Shown here one piece after another: positions 34,016-43,824 of a DNA stretch of 64,000 bases (position 1 is its first letter; each line of letters starts with the position of its first letter). A program made the position numbers and the translations under genes. Source of the stretch: an uncultured Lentibacter sp. (GTDB lineage Bacteria; Pseudomonadota; Alphaproteobacteria; Rhodobacterales; Rhodobacteraceae); assembly GCA_947497495.1 (NCBI GenBank), contig CANMGT010000002.1:310001-374000 (forward strand), read 5' to 3'. Below the pieces are notes generated by a model. The model was not told the DNA's origin. It did not search any database and was given only the letters and a program-made list of their open reading frames with translations.

Positions 34016-36433
34016 ATGCAAACCACCACTAGAGTGGCCGTTATCGGCGGCGGCGTTGTCGGCGTTAGTGTCCTGTACCACCTCACCAAGCTGGGCTGGT
34101 CTGACGTAATGCTGATCGAGCGCAGCGAGCTGACCTCAGGCTCGACATGGCATGCGGCTGGCGGCTTTCACACGCTCAACGGCGACACCAACATGGCCGC
34201 GCTTCAAGGCTATACGATTAACCTTTACAAAGATTTAGAGGAGTTGACGGGCATGTCTTGCGGGCTGCACCATGTTGGTGGCGTGACACTTGCCGACAAT
34301 CAGGACAGGTTTGACATGCTGCTCGCCGAGCGCGCCAAGCACCGCTTTATGGGGCTTGAAACCGAGATCGTCACCCCCGAAGAGATCAAAAAGATCGCGC
34401 CTGTGACGAACATCGACGGCATTCTTGGCGGGCTCTATGACCCTCTGGACGGGCATCTTGACCCCTCGGGCACAACCCATGCCTACGCCAAGGCCGCGCG
34501 GATGGGCGGCGCCACGATCGAGACCCATTGCAAAGTCACCGCCACAACACAGCGCGCCGATGGCACCTGGGATGTGGTGACAGACAAGGGCACGGTGCAT
34601 GCCGAACATGTGGTGAACGCTGGCGGGCTCTGGGCGCGTGAAGTGGGCGCAATGGCGGGCGTTTACATGCCGCTGCACCCGATGGAACACCAGTATCTGA
34701 TCACCGATGAAGTGCCGCTGATCCGCGAGATGATGGCCGACGGGAAAGAGCACCCCCATGTTATGGACCCTGCGGGCGAGAGCTATTTGCGCCAAGAAGG
34801 CATGGGGCTTTGCATCGGATTTTACGAGCAGCCCTGCCGCGCTTGGGCGGTTGACGGCACCAGCTATGACTTCGGCCAAGAGCTTTTGGCCGACGACTTT
34901 GACAAGATCGAGGACAGCATCGACTTTGCCTACAAGCGCTTCCCCGACTTGGAGCGCGCGGGCGTTAAGTCTGTCATCCACGGCCCGTTCACCTTTGCGC
35001 CCGACGGCAACCCGCTGGTTGGCCCCGTGCCGGGCATGCGCAATTACTGGAGCGCTTGCGGCGTCATGGCTGGCTTTAGCCAAGGCGGCGGCGTGGGGCT
35101 TATGTTGGCACAGTGGATGGTTGAAGGCGAATGCGAGCGCGACACCATCGCGATGGACGTGGCCCGCTTTGGCGACTGGATCACACCGGGCTATACGCTG
35201 CCCAAGGTTATCGAGAACTATCAAAAGCGCTTTAGCGTGAGCTACCCCAACGAAGAGCTGCCAGCCGCGCGGCCTCTGCGCCAAACGCCGATGTATGACG
35301 TGTTTGACGAGATGGGCGCTGTCTGGGGTGCGCAGTTTGGCCTTGAAGTGCCCAACTATTTCGCAAGCGGCGACGAGCCGCGCTATGAGACGCCGAGTTT
35401 CAGGCGCTCGAACGCTTGGGAAGCCACCAAACGCGAGGTTATGGCCGTGCGCGAGGCTGTCGGCATCAACGAGACGCACAACTTTGGCAAATATCTGGTG
35501 ACGGGCGCCAATGCCCGCGCCTGGCTTGACCGCGTAATGGCGGGGCTTGTGCCGAATGTTGGCCGCATGTCGCTGACGCCGATGCTGAGCCACAAGGGCC
35601 GCTTGATCGGAGATTTCACCATTTCCTGCCTCGGCGAGGAGGCCTTTCAGCTGACCGCCAGCTATGGCGCACAGGCGTTTCACATGCGTTGGTTTGAGCT
35701 GAACGAGATGGAGTATGTGACGGTTGAAAACGTCTCTGACAAGCTCAACGGTTTTCAGATCGCGGGGCCGAAAGCGCGCGATGTTCTAGCGGCTTGCACG
35801 CGTTACCCTGTTGAAAACATGAAGTTTATGGATGTGCGACGCATGACTGTCGGCATGGTTGACTGTGTCGTTCAACGGGTGAGTTACACGGGCGACTTGG
35901 GTTACGAGATCTACTGTGATCCGATGGCGCAGCGCGCTTTGTGGAACGCGCTTTGGGAAGCCGGCCAAGAGCATGGCATGCTGCCCTTCGGGATGCGCGC
36001 GATGATGTCGCTCAGGCTCGACAAGTTCTTTGGCAGTTGGGGCCTTGAGTTTTCGCCCGACTATACAGCAGCAGAAACCGGGCTTGAGCGGTTCATCAGC
36101 TTCAAGAAAAACGCTGAATTTGTAGGCCGTGCCGCGGCTGAGGCCGAGCGCGCTGCGGGGCTGGGCCGCAAGCTTTGCGCCTTTGAAGTTGAGGCCGAAG
36201 ATGCCGACGTGAACGCCTATGAGCCGATCTGGCTTGAGGGCGAAGTCATCGGGTTTTGCACCTCGGGCGGCTATTCGCACTATGCCGAAAAATCTGTCGC
36301 GCAGGGGTTTGTACCTGTTGAACACGCCAAGGCAGGGCTTGAAGTGGAGATCGAAATCCTCGGGCAGATGCGCCGCGCGAGGCTGATCACCGAAGCCTTG
36401 TTTGACGCGGATGGCGCGCGGATGCGCGGCTGA
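34016..36433 (+). CDS. FAD-dependent dimethylglycine/sarcosine dehydrogenase-like protein with GcvT domain (paralogue 2)
   Basis: An 805-residue paralogue of the gene at 30894, with the same layout: AVIGGGVVGVSVLYHLTKLG, ELTSGSTWHAAGGFH, then the GcvT half (LTPMLSHKGRLIGDFTISCL, GFQIAGPKARDVL, VSYTGDLGYEIYC, MMSLRLDKFFGSW). The start at 34016 has GAGGAG eight bases upstream. Its stop overlaps the start of the MocA-like nucleotidyltransferase gene by one base. Substrate is probably an N-methylated glycine or related amine, distinct from that of the first paralogue. Confidence 0.88.
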   Translation: MQTTTRVAVIGGGVVGVSVLYHLTKLGWSDVMLIERSELTSGSTWHAAGGFHTLNGDTNMAALQGYTINLYKDLEELTGMSCGLHHVGGVTLADNQDRFDMLLAERAKHRFMGLETEIVTPEEIKKIAPVTNIDGILGGLYDPLDGHLDPSGTTHAYAKAARMGGATIETHCKVTATTQRADGTWDVVTDKGTVHAEHVVNAGGLWAREVGAMAGVYMPLHPMEHQYLITDEVPLIREMMADGKEHPHVMDPAGESYLRQEGMGLCIGFYEQPCRAWAVDGTSYDFGQELLADDFDKIEDSIDFAYKRFPDLERAGVKSVIHGPFTFAPDGNPLVGPVPGMRNYWSACGVMAGFSQGGGVGLMLAQWMVEGECERDTIAMDVARFGDWITPGYTLPKVIENYQKRFSVSYPNEELPAARPLRQTPMYDVFDEMGAVWGAQFGLEVPNYFASGDEPRYETPSFRRSNAWEATKREVMAVREAVGINETHNFGKYLVTGANARAWLDRVMAGLVPNVGRMSLTPMLSHKGRLIGDFTISCLGEEAFQLTASYGAQAFHMRWFELNEMEYVTVENVSDKLNGFQIAGPKARDVLAACTRYPVENMKFMDVRRMTVGMVDCVVQRVSYTGDLGYEIYCDPMAQRALWNALWEAGQEHGMLPFGMRAMMSLRLDKFFGSWGLEFSPDYTAAETGLERFISFKKNAEFVGRAAAEAERAAGLGRKLCAFEVEAEDADVNAYEPIWLEGEVIGFCTSGGYSHYAEKSVAQGFVPVEHAKAGLEVEIEILGQMRRARLITEALFDADGARMRG

Positions 36434-37038
36434 TGGGCGAACGCGCTGTTTTGCTGCCTGCGGCTGGCGCATCAAGCCGGATGCGCGGGTGTGACAAGCT
36501 CTTGGAAGATGTGCACGGTGCGCCCTGCCTGCGGGTGATGGCAGAACGGGCCTTGGCCTCAAAGGCGCATGTTATCGTCACGCTGCCAAGCCTTACGCAC
36601 CCGCGCGCTGCGGCGCTTGAGGGGCTGAATGTAACCTGTGTTGAAGTGCCGGAGGCCTCTGAAGGCATGGCGGCGTCTCTTCGGGTCGGCGCGAAAGCCG
36701 CACAGGGCGCCTCTGCTCTGATGGTCTTACCACCGGACATGCCGAACATTTTGGGAAGCGATATCAGTGACATATGGGATGCATTTGATGCACTTCCCTG
36801 CCCAGCCATCCTCAGGGCGACCACAGAGCGCGGCGAGCCGGGGCACCCTGTGGTCTTTGATGCGGCTTACATCCCAGCCTTCGCCGAGCTAACGGGCGAC
36901 ACAGGCGCAGCCTCTATTATGCAGGCAAATATGGCAGCTCTGGGAGAGCTTGCTCTGCAAGGCGCACGCGCACGGGACGACCTTGACCGACCGGAGGACT
37001 GGGAAGCTTGGAGGAAAGCATCTCAGGCGCCAGAATGA
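36433..37038 (+). CDS. MocA/MobA-like nucleotidyltransferase
   Basis: A 201-residue NTP-transferase-fold protein. The N-terminal loop LLPAAGASSRMRGCDKLLED is the nucleotide-binding signature, and LMVLPPDMPNI is the metal-binding DMP motif, with GEPGHPVVFD as the third. Family members activate molybdopterin with CTP or GTP, or activate sugars and other acceptors. It is translationally coupled to the flavoprotein gene, which is unusual for a molybdenum-cofactor enzyme. The acceptor is unknown. Confidence 0.8.
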   Translation: MGERAVLLPAAGASSRMRGCDKLLEDVHGAPCLRVMAERALASKAHVIVTLPSLTHPRAAALEGLNVTCVEVPEASEGMAASLRVGAKAAQGASALMVLPPDMPNILGSDISDIWDAFDALPCPAILRATTERGEPGHPVVFDAAYIPAFAELTGDTGAASIMQANMAALGELALQGARARDDLDRPEDWEAWRKASQAPE

Positions 37039-37339
37039 TCTCGTCAATGTCTTGAAAGACAATCGTGTCAATACCGTCTGTGATTGTCCCCGAATTCGGG
37101 CTGGTAAAGTCGATCTTCAGAGCTATTTCCAGCTCTGAGAGATCAATAACCCGAATGCCCGGAACGCCGATGCCGCCAAGGAGAAAGTCATCTCCAAGGC
37201 CACCCCGACGCGGGATTGGCTTGAATATTGCCTCTTGCCCGTCCGCGCTCGTCGAAAGGACGCTCTGCCGAGAATAGGCAGGGTAGAAGTTTTCAAAGTA
37301 GCTTTGTGAAATAGTCACGAAATCAGCACCCGCTGTCAT
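36917..37339 (-). CDS. possible small RTX-like protein or remnant
   Basis: This ORF reads MTAGADFVTISQSYFENFYP at its start and contains one glycine-rich nonapeptide-like stretch, GGLGDDFLLGGIGV, and a closing TDGIDTIVFQDIDEIIL, a pattern typical of RTX-type secreted proteins. GAGGG lies eight bases before the chosen ATG. It overlaps the 3' end of the convergent nucleotidyltransferase gene by about 120 bases. That overlap, the single repeat and the short length suggest a decayed or truncated relative. The reading frame beyond about residue 115 may not be native. Confidence 0.35.
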   Translation of the reverse strand: MTAGADFVTISQSYFENFYPAYSRQSVLSTSADGQEAIFKPIPRRGGLGDDFLLGGIGVPGIRVIDLSELEIALKIDFTSPNSGTITDGIDTIVFQDIDEIILAPEMLSSKLPSPPVGQGRPVRVRLAEQALPELPYLPA

Positions 37340-37600
37340 TATCAATGCCCTCATCATGCTGATGCTAAATGGCGTCAATGCGGCGAAGGCACGGTAATTG
37401 AGTTAAAATTTCAGTGAATTCTGCCTCAATGCTTAATGCAGGGTTAACAGGCGCCTGAGGCTTCGCCTTAAAGATGCAAATGGGGAAGGCGCGTGAACGG
37501 ACCTTCCCCAAACGCTCGCGAAATGTGCGAACGTGGCTGCATATTCGTGAATTTCGGTAGGTGTGGTGGGCCTCGCCGCCTGGCGAAGCCCGTTACTTTG
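37340..37600. other. non-coding gap before the giant Hint protein gene
   Basis: The region upstream of the RTX-like ORF and downstream of the Hint gene's 3' end holds no convincing ORF. It includes an AT-rich stretch (about 37395-37450) that may carry the ORF's promoter. No terminator with a clear T-run was found. Confidence 0.4.
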
Positions 37601-40600
37601 TTAGCGCACCAGAAGTTTGGCTTCGTGCTTCTTAAGCGAGCGACGCGCGGCGGCGTAGTCTTCAACGCCTTCCTGCGTGGTCAGCTCGGGGAAGAGCTGC
37701 AGGATTTCGTCGCGTTGCTCGACACCGAGGCCGTCAAGAACTGACTGGCCAGGCTGGAAGCTTTCCGTCCAAGCACCGTTTGACAGCACCACTTCGTGGT
37801 TGTCGAACATGAAGTGAACATATGTCACCCCAAGCGTGCCCACTTCATCAACCCCTTTGAGACCGGTGAGGTGTTTGGCCGCCGCGAGCACTTCTGTCTC
37901 TTCAAAGTAGAGAGAGGTGCGCTCGTTGTTCAGCAGGATCCGGTGCTGCGGGCTGACGAGGATGTCATGCTCTGGCAGGTTGTTGCCAAGCGAGCCCTTC
38001 TGGATGAGGATCGGACGCAGGTTTGGTGACCTTGCGAGGTCGAACCCTGAGAGCGCCTTGGTGCCCATCCAGCGGATTTCCTGAATGCCGTTGTCGCGGG
38101 TGATGATCTTGTCCCCGACTTTGAGTTCTTCAACAAGGCGCTCCCCACGAGGTGTGGCGATCGCTGTGCCGGGCGTAAAGCAAGGCACGATGTTTTCGAT
38201 CTCTTCGAATTCCATGGTTGATGTGATGTTGCCATCAGCATCGCGGAACTCGACAAAGCCGTCTTCGCGGTCAGCCGAGGTGTAGGTGACGTTCAGGCTA
38301 CCGCCCGGGTTCACCGCTTCTGCTGCACCTGTGAGATCAAGCGTATCCCAGTCGTTTGGCAGGAACTCGAGGTTGTTCGGGCCAGTCGGCTGCGTTGGGT
38401 CGAAATCAGGGTTCGGCATGAACTCTGGGTTCGTGTCACTGATCGGCTGTGTCGGGTCGAAGTCAGGGTTGGGAGCAATGCCATCTGGCCCTGCGCCGCC
38501 GTCAACCACATCACCTGCGGTGATGTCCGTAAACAAGTCTTGGCCCTGCCCGCCGAGCATCGTGTCGGCACCTGCACCGCCCGAGAAGACATCGTTGCCA
38601 ACCACACCATCCATGTAGTCGTCGCCGTCGCCGCCGATCAGAGTATCGTTGCCAAGCGCGCCGATGACAGTGTCATCGCCTTCGCCAGCTGTGATGCTGT
38701 CGTCGCCTGTGCCACCGATGATGTCATCGTTATCGATGCCAGCGTCGATCACGTCGTCGCCTGCGCCGCCGCGGATTGTGTCTGCATCGTCGCCTGTGAT
38801 GATCGTGTCGGCTCCTGAGCCGCCTTCAACGCTGTCTGCGTCGTCAAGCGGGTTCGGATCTGTCGCATCAAGGATCGGGTTCGGGCCTGATGTGTCGATG
38901 AAGTCATCGCCATCGCCACCGTCAACAACATCGCTGCCATCGCCACCTGTAACAGTGTCGTTACCATCGCCTGCGTCAACCGTGTCGTCGCCGTCGCCTG
39001 CGTCAACGAGGTCATCGTCGATACCTGCGTCGATCACGTCATTGCCTGCGCCACCATCGATTGTGTCACGGTCATCGCCTGTGGTGATGATGTCGTCACC
39101 AGCCCCGGCAACAACGCTGTCGCGGTCGTTTTCAGTGTCGAGGTCTTCGCTGTCAGGCGCATCGTCGTAGTCAAAGCCCTGCGTGTCGATCACGTCATTG
39201 CCTTCACCGCCGACAACCGTGTCAGACCCTGTGCCGGTTGTGACGGTGTCGTCATCGATCCCTGCGTCGACATAGTCGTCGCCCTGGCCCGATGTGATGG
39301 TGTCGTCATCGTCGCCCGTGAGGATCGTGTCGTTGCCTGCGCCGCCGGTGACGCTGTCGCGGTCATCGTCTGCGTCGGGGTCAACATCGTCGGTAAGCGG
39401 TGTGCCGCCCGAGGCGTCGATGAAGTCATCGCCTTCGCCGCCGTCGATTGTGTCGGAACCGTCTCCACCGAGAACACTGTCTTCGTCGATGCCTGCGTCG
39501 ATCAGATCGTCGCCAGCGCCACCGATGATCGTGTCATCGTCATCGCCTGTGAGGATCGTATCATTGCCTGCGCCGCCTTCGGCATAGTCAAGGTCGTTGG
39601 CTGGGTCGAGGTCTGTATCGTCTGGCTCAGGTGCGAAGCCCGACAAGTCGATATAGTCATCGCCCTGCCCGCCAAGGCCCGTGTCAGAGCCATTGCCGCC
39701 CATGAGGCTGTCTTCGTCGATACCACCGTCGAGCACGTCGTCGCCGTCGCCACCCAAAAGCGTGTCGTCGTCGTCACCGCCCAAGAGCGTGTCGTTGCCT
39801 GCGCCACCGTCAACATAGTCGAGGTCGTTTTCAGGCACCGCATCGATCGAGTCGACTTCATTGCCGCCAAGCGAGACATTGCCAGCGTCGATGTAGTCGT
39901 CGCCTTCGTTGCCTGTGATGCTGTCAGAACCGTGGTCGCCGATGATGCTGTCGTCGCCCATTCCGCCGATGACTGTGTCATCGTCGATACCTGCGTTGAT
40001 CGTATCATTGCCATCGCCACCGTCGATTTCGTCGGCGTCGTCGCCAGTGTTGATAACGTCGTTACCAAGGCCGCCAAAGACAGTGTCGAGCCCGTCGGTT
40101 GTGTTGCCATCCGACGTGAAGCCGAGCGTGTCAGTCAGGAAGGTGCCCGGACCGAAGTTCGGATCGTCACCTTCGTAGTCAGAGAAGGTGTTTGTGCCAA
40201 CATTGATCGTGTCGTCGCCCGCGCCGCCGATGATGAAATCAGCGCCTTGAACGTCGGTGATCAAGTCGTCGCCGTCACCAGCATTCACCCAGTCATCATC
40301 AATGCCACTATCGATGATATCATTGCCAGCACCCGCTGTGATCGTGTCAGCGTCGTCACCTGTTGAGAAGGTGTCGTCGCCAGCCGTGCCAACTTCGACG
40401 TCTAGGTCGTCAGAAGGGTCTGGGTCCTCGTCAAAGCCATTGAGCGGGTCAAGCGGCTGAAGTGTTGGATCAACAGGAAAGACATCCGCATCAATCAAAG
40501 GCTCGCCTGCAACGTCGTCGACTGTCACGACGACAGTCGCCGTCGACGTGCCGCCTGATGGGTCTTCGATGGTGTAGTCAAACGTGTCCGTGCCGGTGAA

Positions 40601-43105
40601 ACCAGTGTCTGGCGTGTAGGTCACCGTGCCGTCGCCGTTCACAACAACCGAGCCGTTGGCCGGGTCTGTCGTACCTGTGACTGTCAGCGGATCGCTTTCA
40701 GGGTCGGTGTCGTTGCCCAGAACCGTGATCACGACGGGCGTGTCGATGTCGGTCGTGTCCGCATCGTCGTTCGCCGTTGGCGCGGTGTTCGGGTCTTCGA
40801 CAACAACCGTCACAGTCGCCGTCGACGTGCCGCCTGACGGGTCTTCGATGGTGTAGTCAAACGTGTCCGTGCCCACAAAGCCAGCGTCTGGCGTGTAGGT
40901 CACCGTGCCGTCGCCGTTCACAACAACCGAGCCGTTGGCCGGGTCTGTCGTACCGGTAACTGTCAGCGGATCGCTTTCAGGGTCGGTGTCGTTGCCCAGA
41001 ACCGTGATCACAACGGGCGTGTCGATGTCGGTCGTGTCCGCATCGTCGTTCGCCGTTGGCGCGGTGTTCGGGTCGCCCACTTGCACAGTCACAACGGCTG
41101 ACGAGTAGTTGCCGCCTTCATCTTCGACTGTGTATTCAAACGAGTCTGTGCCCGTGAAGCCAGCGTCAGGTGTGTAAGTGATTGTTCCATCAGGGTTTAC
41201 AACGATTGAGCCGTTAGTCGGCTCTGACGCGTCAACGATGGTCAGGTCATCGCCTTCCGGGTCTGTGTCATTGTCCAGAACCGAGATCACGACGGGCGTG
41301 TCTTCGTCAGTTGTGGCGCTGTCGTCAACTGGCGTGGCCGGATCGTTCGGGCCCGTATCTTCGACAACCACAACAACTGTAGCCGTCGACGTGCCGCCTG
41401 ATGGGTCTTCGATGGTGTAGTCAAACGTGTCCGTGCCCACAAAGCCAGCGTCTGGCGTGTAGGTCACCGTGCCGTCGCCGTTCACAACAACCGAGCCGTT
41501 GGCCGGGTCTGTCGTACCGGTAACTGTCAGCGGATCGCTTTCAGGGTCGGTGTCGTTGCCCAGAACCGTGATCACGACCGATGTGTCGACATCTGTTGTG
41601 TCCGCGTCATCATTGGCTGTTGGCGCCGAGTTGCCAGCGGTCACGCAAACCGTGACTGTGGCAGTCGAGCTGTTGCCCGCCGTGTCTTCGATTGTGTAGG
41701 TGAAGGTCTCTTCGCCGTCAAAGCCCGCGTCAGGTGTATATGTGAGCGTGCCGTCAGCATTAATCACAACCGAGCCGTTCGCAGGATCAGCCACATCGAC
41801 GATTGTCAGCGGATCGCCTTCCGGGTCGGTGTCGTTGTCGAGCACAGGCAGGATGTAGTCGGTGCTGCCATCGCAATCGATCATGTCATCGACGGCTGTC
41901 GGCGCGCCGTTGCCGCCACCCACTGTGATCACGACGTCTGCTGTGTCAAAGCCGCCTTGGCCGTCTTGCACGACATAGGTGATGGTCTCTGTGCCTTCAA
42001 AGCCGGGGTTTGGCGTGTAGGTCACTGTTCCGTCAGGATTCACAACAGCGGTGCCGTTGTCAGGCGTGCTGACAGACGTCACCTCGAGCGGATCACCGTC
42101 CGGGTCACTGTCGTTGTCGAGAACCGGAATGGTCACGGCTGTGCCTTCGTCTGTGACAGCAGCGTCGTCGCCGGCCACCGGGAAGGTGTTGGGGCCAGCG
42201 CCCTCTGTGACGTTGACCGTGACTGTCGCAGTGCTTGGCGCACCGAAGGTATCTTCGATGGTGTAGTCAAACGTGTCCGTGCCCACAAAGCCAGCGTCTG
42301 GCGTGTAGGTCACCGTGCCGTCGCCGTTCACAACAACCGAGCCGTTGGCCGGGTCTGTCGTACCTGTGACTGTCAGCGGATCGCCGTTTGCGTCGCTGTC
42401 ATTGGCGGTCACGTCAACAACAACGGCCACGCCTTCATCGGTGTCTTCTGCATCATCAACCGCGTTTGGCGCAACGTTTTCGTCAGCGTCAATGGTTGAG
42501 AAGTGAATGTCTGACACTTGAACTGTCTGTTCGCCAACTTCGCCGTTATCGTACTCGATTTCGATATAGGAAACCGGGCCAGCAATGCTGACGAGCGTTG
42601 AAGCGTTGCCGTCTGTATAAGCGGCGTTCGGCTCGTTACCTGTCAAAACGTTGCCGCTTTCGTCAACGGCTGAACCTGATGTGTACAGAACAGGGATCTC
42701 TTCGCCGTCGGGGCCGTAGGCGCGGATCGTCACAATGTCCTGGTGGTTGGGTGTGCCTGGGTCAACGTCAGAGCCACCGCTGTCAATATCATTGATGCGG
42801 AACTGCACATCTTGCACCGAGCCAGAATAAAGCGGGTTGGAAGATGAGAAATCAATTGTGGTGATCGATGTGTCGTCAACGCCGCCTTCGCCGCCTTGAC
42901 CGTCAAGCTTGAGGAAGGACTGATCGCTGAAGTCTTCTCCGGTGCCCACATAGCCTGGCGCATCAAAGGTGACCGCGTTGGCGCCTTCGTCTTGCACTGC
43001 AAATCCGACAGACACATCAATGCCGCCAGTGTCGACGCTTTCGCCACCTAGGATCTGCGTGCCGTATGCCCCGAACGCGCCCCAACTTAAAATCAGATCA
43101 GCCAT
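37601..43105 (-). CDS. giant secreted cadherin-like/RTX repeat protein with C-terminal Hint domain
   Basis: A protein of 1834 residues, very acidic and with a repeat-dominated layout. Residues 1 to about 210 form a beta-rich N-terminal domain. Seven cadherin-like/Big_9 domains of about 93 residues follow (to about 870; core TDTFDYTIEDPSGGTSTATV). A long RTX calcium-binding region (GGAGNDTI and GGDGDD nonapeptides) runs to about 1560, and two NPDFDPTQP units follow. The Hint domain begins at Cys1642 (CFTPGTAIATPRGERLVEEL), which may cleave the chain. Start ATG 43105 has AGGAAGGG upstream. There is no N-terminal signal peptide, so type I secretion is likely. The exporter is not in the window. 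Confidence 0.92.
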   Translation of the reverse strand: MADLILSWGAFGAYGTQILGGESVDTGGIDVSVGFAVQDEGANAVTFDAPGYVGTGEDFSDQSFLKLDGQGGEGGVDDTSITTIDFSSSNPLYSGSVQDVQFRINDIDSGGSDVDPGTPNHQDIVTIRAYGPDGEEIPVLYTSGSAVDESGNVLTGNEPNAAYTDGNASTLVSIAGPVSYIEIEYDNGEVGEQTVQVSDIHFSTIDADENVAPNAVDDAEDTDEGVAVVVDVTANDSDANGDPLTVTGTTDPANGSVVVNGDGTVTYTPDAGFVGTDTFDYTIEDTFGAPSTATVTVNVTEGAGPNTFPVAGDDAAVTDEGTAVTIPVLDNDSDPDGDPLEVTSVSTPDNGTAVVNPDGTVTYTPNPGFEGTETITYVVQDGQGGFDTADVVITVGGGNGAPTAVDDMIDCDGSTDYILPVLDNDTDPEGDPLTIVDVADPANGSVVINADGTLTYTPDAGFDGEETFTYTIEDTAGNSSTATVTVCVTAGNSAPTANDDADTTDVDTSVVITVLGNDTDPESDPLTVTGTTDPANGSVVVNGDGTVTYTPDAGFVGTDTFDYTIEDPSGGTSTATVVVVVEDTGPNDPATPVDDSATTDEDTPVVISVLDNDTDPEGDDLTIVDASEPTNGSIVVNPDGTITYTPDAGFTGTDSFEYTVEDEGGNYSSAVVTVQVGDPNTAPTANDDADTTDIDTPVVITVLGNDTDPESDPLTVTGTTDPANGSVVVNGDGTVTYTPDAGFVGTDTFDYTIEDPSGGTSTATVTVVVEDPNTAPTANDDADTTDIDTPVVITVLGNDTDPESDPLTVTGTTDPANGSVVVNGDGTVTYTPDTGFTGTDTFDYTIEDPSGGTSTATVVVTVDDVAGEPLIDADVFPVDPTLQPLDPLNGFDEDPDPSDDLDVEVGTAGDDTFSTGDDADTITAGAGNDIIDSGIDDDWVNAGDGDDLITDVQGADFIIGGAGDDTINVGTNTFSDYEGDDPNFGPGTFLTDTLGFTSDGNTTDGLDTVFGGLGNDVINTGDDADEIDGGDGNDTINAGIDDDTVIGGMGDDSIIGDHGSDSITGNEGDDYIDAGNVSLGGNEVDSIDAVPENDLDYVDGGAGNDTLLGGDDDDTLLGGDGDDVLDGGIDEDSLMGGNGSDTGLGGQGDDYIDLSGFAPEPDDTDLDPANDLDYAEGGAGNDTILTGDDDDTIIGGAGDDLIDAGIDEDSVLGGDGSDTIDGGEGDDFIDASGGTPLTDDVDPDADDDRDSVTGGAGNDTILTGDDDDTITSGQGDDYVDAGIDDDTVTTGTGSDTVVGGEGNDVIDTQGFDYDDAPDSEDLDTENDRDSVVAGAGDDIITTGDDRDTIDGGAGNDVIDAGIDDDLVDAGDGDDTVDAGDGNDTVTGGDGSDVVDGGDGDDFIDTSGPNPILDATDPNPLDDADSVEGGSGADTIITGDDADTIRGGAGDDVIDAGIDNDDIIGGTGDDSITAGEGDDTVIGALGNDTLIGGDGDDYMDGVVGNDVFSGGAGADTMLGGQGQDLFTDITAGDVVDGGAGPDGIAPNPDFDPTQPISDTNPEFMPNPDFDPTQPTGPNNLEFLPNDWDTLDLTGAAEAVNPGGSLNVTYTSADREDGFVEFRDADGNITSTMEFEEIENIVPCFTPGTAIATPRGERLVEELKVGDKIITRDNGIQEIRWMGTKALSGFDLARSPNLRPILIQKGSLGNNLPEHDILVSPQHRILLNNERTSLYFEETEVLAAAKHLTGLKGVDEVGTLGVTYVHFMFDNHEVVLSNGAWTESFQPGQSVLDGLGVEQRDEILQLFPELTTQEGVEDYAAARRSLKKHEAKLLVR
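40534..41091. repeat. 279-bp tandem DNA repeats within the giant gene
   Basis: The segment starting at 40534 and the next starting at 40813 are nearly identical over one 279-base (93-codon) period; they encode the sixth and seventh cadherin-like domains. Shorter near-identical stretches recur around 41371-41580 (domain four) and 42260-42385 (domain one). The nucleotide-level identity, beyond what protein conservation needs, points to recent duplication or gene conversion. Confidence 0.8.
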
Positions 43106-43824
43106 AATAGACCCTTCCTTTAACACCACGTCGGGGAAACCCCGGCCGCCGAATGAATTGGACTAAATCGGCACTAGCCGAGCAATCCGCTAAATCTTCG
43201 CGAAAACATTGGTGGAGAACGGAAAAGGAATTGCAGCAAGCTTAGGCGCACCCCGAGAGGGCACACATATTTGGCAGCAATCGCAACAAAACCAAAGCAG
43301 ATTGGATTTGCAGCGCTTCTCGCATCGTCCAGATGCATCGCAGTTTGGCGGTCGCCCCCGTGACCTACTTACTACGCCCCCCAGTTGGGCATCCTCATTC
43401 ATACGAAAATTGTACTCCCCTCAAAAGCTAAATTTGTTGGGAAAAGCTTTGAAAATCTCCCCGTAACCTTGCTTAGTCAAGTTTAGCACTGCCTTATTTC
43501 AAGGCGCTGTGACACGTTAAAATGCGCAGTTTCTCCCCTTAACGAAAGATTAAGCTGCTGTTTTTATTAAGATTTTACAAAATCCTCACCAAAAACGATC
43601 TATCGCTATTTTGACCACTGTTTACTAACTGGAAACAGTTAACTCTCGTTTTCTTTTGTTGTGCAGGCGGGCATTCACCCGGAAAACGGGTTTTCGGATT
43701 GATCACGAATTCGAGATCAATTGCGCCAAGTGCCACGAATTGGCCACGTTTGACGAAAATTGCCACAATTCAACTCGCGAATCGTTACTGGGAAACCGGC
43801 GAATCAACAGATTGAGATTGAGGA
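43106..43824. other. 718-bp non-coding region between the giant gene and tRNA-Leu
   Basis: The region is AT-rich toward 43430-43660 and should contain the promoter of the leftward giant gene. No ORF here has a ribosome site and protein-like composition. No binding site could be assigned. Confidence 0.5.

Noticed and set aside
34235..35683. 482-codon minus-strand ORF inside the second GcvT flavoprotein gene
   Set aside because: It is fully antisense to a clear, motif-complete gene; it is His/Arg/Ala-rich as expected of a shadow frame.
40905..41108. Repeated plus-strand ORFs (MPSPFTTTEPLAGSVV...) opposite the giant gene
   Set aside because: They are antisense readings of the duplicated cadherin-like repeats; recurrence reflects DNA repetition, not repeated genes.
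43190..43402. Cys-rich 70-codon minus-strand ORF upstream of the giant gene
   Set aside because: No ribosome site and no recognisable family; the Cys cluster is probably chance in non-coding sequence.
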